DNA of 8,060 bases from JADLGF01 sp020849415 (GTDB lineage: Bacteria > Chloroflexota > Chloroflexia > Thermomicrobiales > UBA6265): the NCBI GenBank assembly GCA_033812595.1, contig JAPXTJ010000139.1, forward strand, positions 1 through 8,060, written 5' to 3'. The stretch's first letter is position 1. Each line of letters opens with the position of its first letter. Position numbers and translations under genes: made by a program. A model generated the notes under the pieces. It saw only the letters and a program-made list of their open reading frames with translations. It searched no databases and had not been told where the DNA came from. Shown one piece after another: positions 5,297 to 8,060 of the stretch.

Positions 5297-6487
5297 ATGC
5301 AGACAGTCGAACAATTGCGAGCGCTCCGTTCCTCCGAAGGGTCGGGGTTGCTGACAAGGATCGCGGAAGAGCGAGCGGCCGGACGAAGCGAATTGCAGAT
5401 CGGCAGTCGCCTGCGCGCGGAATTCCCTGCCGAACTGGTCGCCGCCGGCATGACGCTCGTCGCCGTGCGAGAGCGGGCGGCGGCGAAGTTCAGCCGGTCC
5501 GACGCGATGTGGCTGACCCGCGCCGGTTTCGAGCAGGCGTCAACGGAAGCGATCGCCCGCCACCGGGCGCGGCGTTACGCCGGGGCTGAGCGGGTGGCTG
5601 ATCTCTGCTGCGGAATCGGCGGCGATTCGATTGGCCTGGCCAGTGCCGCCGACGTTGTTGCGATTGATCGCGATCCGCTCCACCTCGCCTGCGCCTTGGC
5701 GAACGCGGCGGTCTATGACGTTACCGATCGCGTCAGCGGGATCGAGGCCGATGTCACCGCCATCGATATGACCGGTTTCGATGGCATCTTCATCGATCCG
5801 GCGCGGCGGAGCGAACAGGGCCGGCTGGTCCACCGCACCGAACCACCAATGCCGTGGGTGTTCGGACTTACCGAATGCGTCGCCGCCGTCGGAGCCAAGG
5901 CTGCGCCGGGGATCGATCACGACTCCGTGCCGGCCGGCTGGGAGATCGAGTTCATCGCCGAGGGGCGGGCGCTGAAGGAAGCGGCCCTCTGGTCGCCGGC
6001 GTTGGCGACTGCTCCGCGCCGGGCGACCCTGTTGCCGGACGGCATCAGTTTCGAGGCGATTCCCGGTGATGCCGTCGCGATTCTGCCGCCTGGTGCGTTC
6101 CTGCTCGACCCGAATCCGGCCATCACTCGCGCCGGACTGGTACAGGACCTGGCCCGCTCGATCGACGCCTGGCAGATCGATCCGGAGATCGCTTTTCTCT
6201 CAACCGATGCACCGGTCTTCACCCCCTGGGCGCGGACGCTGCGCGTGATCGCATCCATGCCGTGGCGGATCAAGGATGTGTCAGCGGCGCTGCGCATGCA
6301 CGGCATCGGCGCGGTCGATATTCGCCGCCGTGGCCTGGCCGGCGATGTCGAGGCGATTCGCAAGCAGTTGAAGTTGCAGGGGAGCGGGCGGGCGACGGTC
6401 GCTATGACCCGCCACCGCGATCAACCCTGGTGCGTGGTCGGGGTGGAGCAGTTGGCGTTGAGCCAGGCGAGCAGCGGTTCGGCGTAG
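5297..6487 (+). CDS. Class I SAM-dependent methyltransferase with THUMP-like C-terminal domain
   Basis: A 396-residue protein resembling the THUMP-like-domain methyltransferases (PG_1098 type), whose substrate is not settled but may be RNA. An N-terminal helical region (1-95) precedes the Rossmann methyltransferase core. Motif I is VADLCCGIGGDSIGLA (100-115), an acidic residue for SAM ribose follows in VVAIDRDP (D124), and motif IV is FIDPARR (165-171). The DPAR form of motif IV fits this family. The C-terminal part (about 300-390, TPWARTLRVI, RRRGLAGDVEAIRKQLKLQG) matches the THUMP-like domain. The ATG at 5297 lies directly after GGCAGG, and GAGGG is further upstream, so the ribosome binding site is unusual. 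The 3' end overlaps the convergent gene at 6421 by 67 nt, leaving no room for a terminator. It is probably a single-gene unit. Confidence 0.85.
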   Translation: MQTVEQLRALRSSEGSGLLTRIAEERAAGRSELQIGSRLRAEFPAELVAAGMTLVAVRERAAAKFSRSDAMWLTRAGFEQASTEAIARHRARRYAGAERVADLCCGIGGDSIGLASAADVVAIDRDPLHLACALANAAVYDVTDRVSGIEADVTAIDMTGFDGIFIDPARRSEQGRLVHRTEPPMPWVFGLTECVAAVGAKAAPGIDHDSVPAGWEIEFIAEGRALKEAALWSPALATAPRRATLLPDGISFEAIPGDAVAILPPGAFLLDPNPAITRAGLVQDLARSIDAWQIDPEIAFLSTDAPVFTPWARTLRVIASMPWRIKDVSAALRMHGIGAVDIRRRGLAGDVEAIRKQLKLQGSGRATVAMTRHRDQPWCVVGVEQLALSQASSGSA

Positions 6488-7470
6488 GGAGCGAACCCCT
6501 TGTACTCGCGCACGGCGGGCGTGGCCGACTCGATCAGTTTGATCAGGCGCTCGCCGATGTACGGCTCCTCCCGCACCCGGTCGATCAGCGGATCGACGTA
6601 GACCCGGATCGTGAAGAGACCGCGGCCGAGATCGGGCATCGGAAAGGTCGTCTGGCGTTCGGTGCGGGTCCAAGCGTTGGCGGCGACCAGGTCCGGATCA
6701 GCCAGCGCTTCGGTCGGCATGCGCCGGCGCGGCGTTTCGGGGTGATTATCGAGATCGGCATCGGCCCCGACGCCCCAGCCGAAGCGGACGTACGGTCCCT
6801 TGGTCAGCAACGCCTTCATGAGGTTTTGGGACGAGCCGACCAGCTTTTCGCTCTCCGCGACCGGCTGGTGAATGGTGGCGAAGTTGGTGCCGGCTTTCTC
6901 GCGCGGGTCCCAGCCGCTCGGGAAGCAAACGTGGAGTGCCTCGGCGATGTCAATCCCGTCCGGCACGCCGCGCATGATCACGATGTCTTCCTGACAGGCG
7001 AGCGCCAGTGCGTCGAACAGGCGCTCGACCCCGCGTTGACGTTCCAGCCAGGCGCCGACCCGGATACCGAGTTCGGTGGCGCTGCTCGCGTCGATGACCG
7101 GTTCGAACCGTTCCGCTTCGGTCGTGATTCCCAGCCGTAATCCGAGACGCGGTAGTTCGACGCCGCCTTCCACTGCACGCCAGAGCGTCGGTTCATCGGC
7201 GGCGAGGAGATCGGCGACTCGCCACAACGCCTCGACCAGTCCCGGCAGATCGTCATCGATGATCACGCGCCGGAGCGATGCGTCCCGCTCGAGCAATTCG
7301 ATCTTGTAGGCGATTTCCTCTTCCCAGCGGTCATCGGCGATGAAGTGCCCGCGCTCGATCCGTCCGTTCAGTTCGCGACCGAACGGGTAGAGGTCGACCT
7401 GCGGCGCCGCGTTGTCGCGGCGCGCAAAGCGGGGCTCGGCCCTGGGAAGGGGCGGGAACTCGCCGGGCAC
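6421..7470 (-). CDS. DUF3445 / heme-dependent oxidative N-demethylase-like protein
   Basis: A 349-residue protein of the DUF3445 family. The studied member is the heme-binding alpha subunit of an oxidative N-demethylase acting on dimethylamine, built on a PAS-like fold. Supporting segments are FPSGWDPREKAGTNFATIHQ (183-202) with PV following, and WTRTERQTTFPMPDLGRGLF (267-286) leading into TIRVYVDPL (287-295). H201 is a possible heme or active-site residue, but this cannot be assigned from sequence alone. There is no signal peptide, so it is cytoplasmic. The start is GTG (7470-7468), 3 nt after the TGA stop (7476-7474) of the deoxyribosyltransferase-like gene, so the two are co-transcribed and probably translationally coupled. 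The ribosome binding site is weak. The electron-transfer and other subunits of the characterised demethylase are not nearby, so the actual substrate is unknown. Confidence 0.8.
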   Translation of the reverse strand: MPGEFPPLPRAEPRFARRDNAAPQVDLYPFGRELNGRIERGHFIADDRWEEEIAYKIELLERDASLRRVIIDDDLPGLVEALWRVADLLAADEPTLWRAVEGGVELPRLGLRLGITTEAERFEPVIDASSATELGIRVGAWLERQRGVERLFDALALACQEDIVIMRGVPDGIDIAEALHVCFPSGWDPREKAGTNFATIHQPVAESEKLVGSSQNLMKALLTKGPYVRFGWGVGADADLDNHPETPRRRMPTEALADPDLVAANAWTRTERQTTFPMPDLGRGLFTIRVYVDPLIDRVREEPYIGERLIKLIESATPAVREYKGFAPYAEPLLAWLNANCSTPTTHQG

Positions 7471-7473
7471 GGT

Positions 7474-7947
7474 TCAGTCGTTCCCGAAGAGCGTGATGAG
7501 CAGATCATCGATGGTGGAGACGACATCTCCGCCGCTGGCATCGATGAAGTAGCGCACCTGGAGATTGACGAGCGCCCCCTCGTTTTCGCCGGTCTGGCGG
7601 AAATCGGTGCGGAGTCCGTAGATGCGCTTGCCGGTCCCGAAGCCGTAGCCGATCTCCGACGCGGTGCCGGAATCGACATCGACCCCGTCGAGCACCGCCA
7701 CGATCGTGTCGGCGGCGTCGATCATCTCGACGTTCGCCTTGCCGATGGCGGTATTGATCTCCCGGTAGCGGGCGATCCGGGCGAGGTGCGCCGGCAGGTG
7801 CGGCACGGCGGCGTAGTGCTTCGCCGGCCCGGTGTTATCCCACGGATTCAACACCTCGGCCCGTTCCCGCAATGCGGCGGCGAGCTGCTCCATGTAGTGG
7901 CGGGTCGATTCCGCAAACCCGAGCGGGGAGGCGAGATAGATCTTCAT
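7474..7947 (-). CDS. Nucleoside 2-deoxyribosyltransferase family protein
   Basis: A 157-residue protein of the nucleoside 2-deoxyribosyltransferase superfamily, which cleaves or exchanges the base of deoxynucleosides or related N-glycosides. The start MKIYLASPLGF (1-11) is the family's first strand and substrate loop. Then follow YREIN (61-65) and DAADTIVAVLDG (77-88). The catalytic block DSGTASEIGYGFG (92-104) holds the expected nucleophile E98. ALVNLQVRYFID (125-136) fits the C-terminal segment. The length is typical. The frame is open further upstream to 8013, but the extension is Arg/Cys-rich and unlike the family; the ATG at 7947 has GGAG (7961-7958) 10 nt before it. It is first in a pair with the DUF3445 gene 3 nt downstream. 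Family members differ widely in substrate (thymine/purine exchange, nucleotide hydrolysis), so the reaction is not specified. Confidence 0.87.
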   Translation of the reverse strand: MKIYLASPLGFAESTRHYMEQLAAALRERAEVLNPWDNTGPAKHYAAVPHLPAHLARIARYREINTAIGKANVEMIDAADTIVAVLDGVDVDSGTASEIGYGFGTGKRIYGLRTDFRQTGENEGALVNLQVRYFIDASGGDVVSTIDDLLITLFGND

Positions 7948-8024
7948 GCGTCGGCAACTCCGGCTGGAACGGACTGTCCGCACCATTGTGCACCGGCATG
8001 GGAACCAAGTCACGCAGAAGCCGG

Positions 8025-8060
8025 TGTAGGGGAGGGTCTTGTGCCCTCCCGCCGGCCGTC
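8025..8060 (+). repeat. Partial second copy of the TGTAGGG hairpin repeat, cut by the window edge
   Basis: TGTAGGG (8025-8031) is followed by a hairpin with stem GGGAGGGT (8030-8037), loop CTTGT (8038-8042) and GCCCTCCC (8043-8050), including one G-T pair. The opening, the CTTGT loop, the preceding CGG and the trailing CCGTC match the arm at 4079-4109, while the stem bases differ but still pair. The inverted partner, if present, lies beyond the window. It sits upstream of the deoxyribosyltransferase gene. Confidence 0.65.

Noticed and set aside
6262..7140. 292-codon plus-strand frame opposite the DUF3445 gene
   Set aside because: It starts inside the methyltransferase gene in another frame and has no family motif, while the minus frame has recognisable family segments.

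Overview
The window is high-GC bacterial DNA, most likely chromosomal, with nine genes that can be supported. Long spurious antisense frames, GTG starts and an exported protein with an Ala-Pro-Ser linker fit a member of the Chloroflexota, perhaps class Thermomicrobia. That assignment is an impression from style and gene content, with no marker gene to prove it.

Layout, left to right. Position 1-52 (minus) is the start of a gene that runs off the left edge. Position 53-353 holds no gene but contains a 104-bp inverted-repeat element (251-354). A small acidic protein with a C-terminal membrane anchor follows (354-686, minus). It lies next to a hairpin terminator (761-792) that closes a two-gene unit (815-3240, minus). 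That unit encodes a Tat-exported gluconate-2-dehydrogenase subunit-3-like protein and a GMC-family flavin oxidoreductase with a four-cysteine motif, translationally coupled by TAATG. A TetR-type regulator (3472-4056, plus) is divergent from it, and the shared gap holds a dyad and a -35-like sequence that could form the control site.

Next, between the convergent 3' ends at 4056 and 4241, sits a 135-bp element with perfect 31-bp inverted arms. Each arm begins with TGTAGGG and carries its own hairpin with a CTTGT loop. It resembles the REP doublets (REPINs) known from other bacteria. A second, incomplete copy with different stem bases but the same loop lies at the right edge (8025-8060). After the first copy come a secreted/membrane protein with a bactofilin-like repeat domain and a multi-helix C-terminus (4241-5206, minus), a divergent THUMP-like-domain SAM methyltransferase (5297-6487, plus), and a minus-strand pair: a nucleoside 2-deoxyribosyltransferase-like protein (7474-7947) and a DUF3445/heme-dependent oxidative N-demethylase-like protein (6421-7470). 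The 3' end of the last gene overlaps that of the methyltransferase.

Functionally, the clearest unit is the regulator plus Tat subunit plus flavoenzyme, probably a periplasmic or extracytoplasmic sugar or alcohol dehydrogenase module. The deoxyribosyltransferase/N-demethylase pair suggests small-molecule or modified-base metabolism, but no substrate can be read from sequence. The most unusual non-coding content is the repeat family with covarying hairpins.
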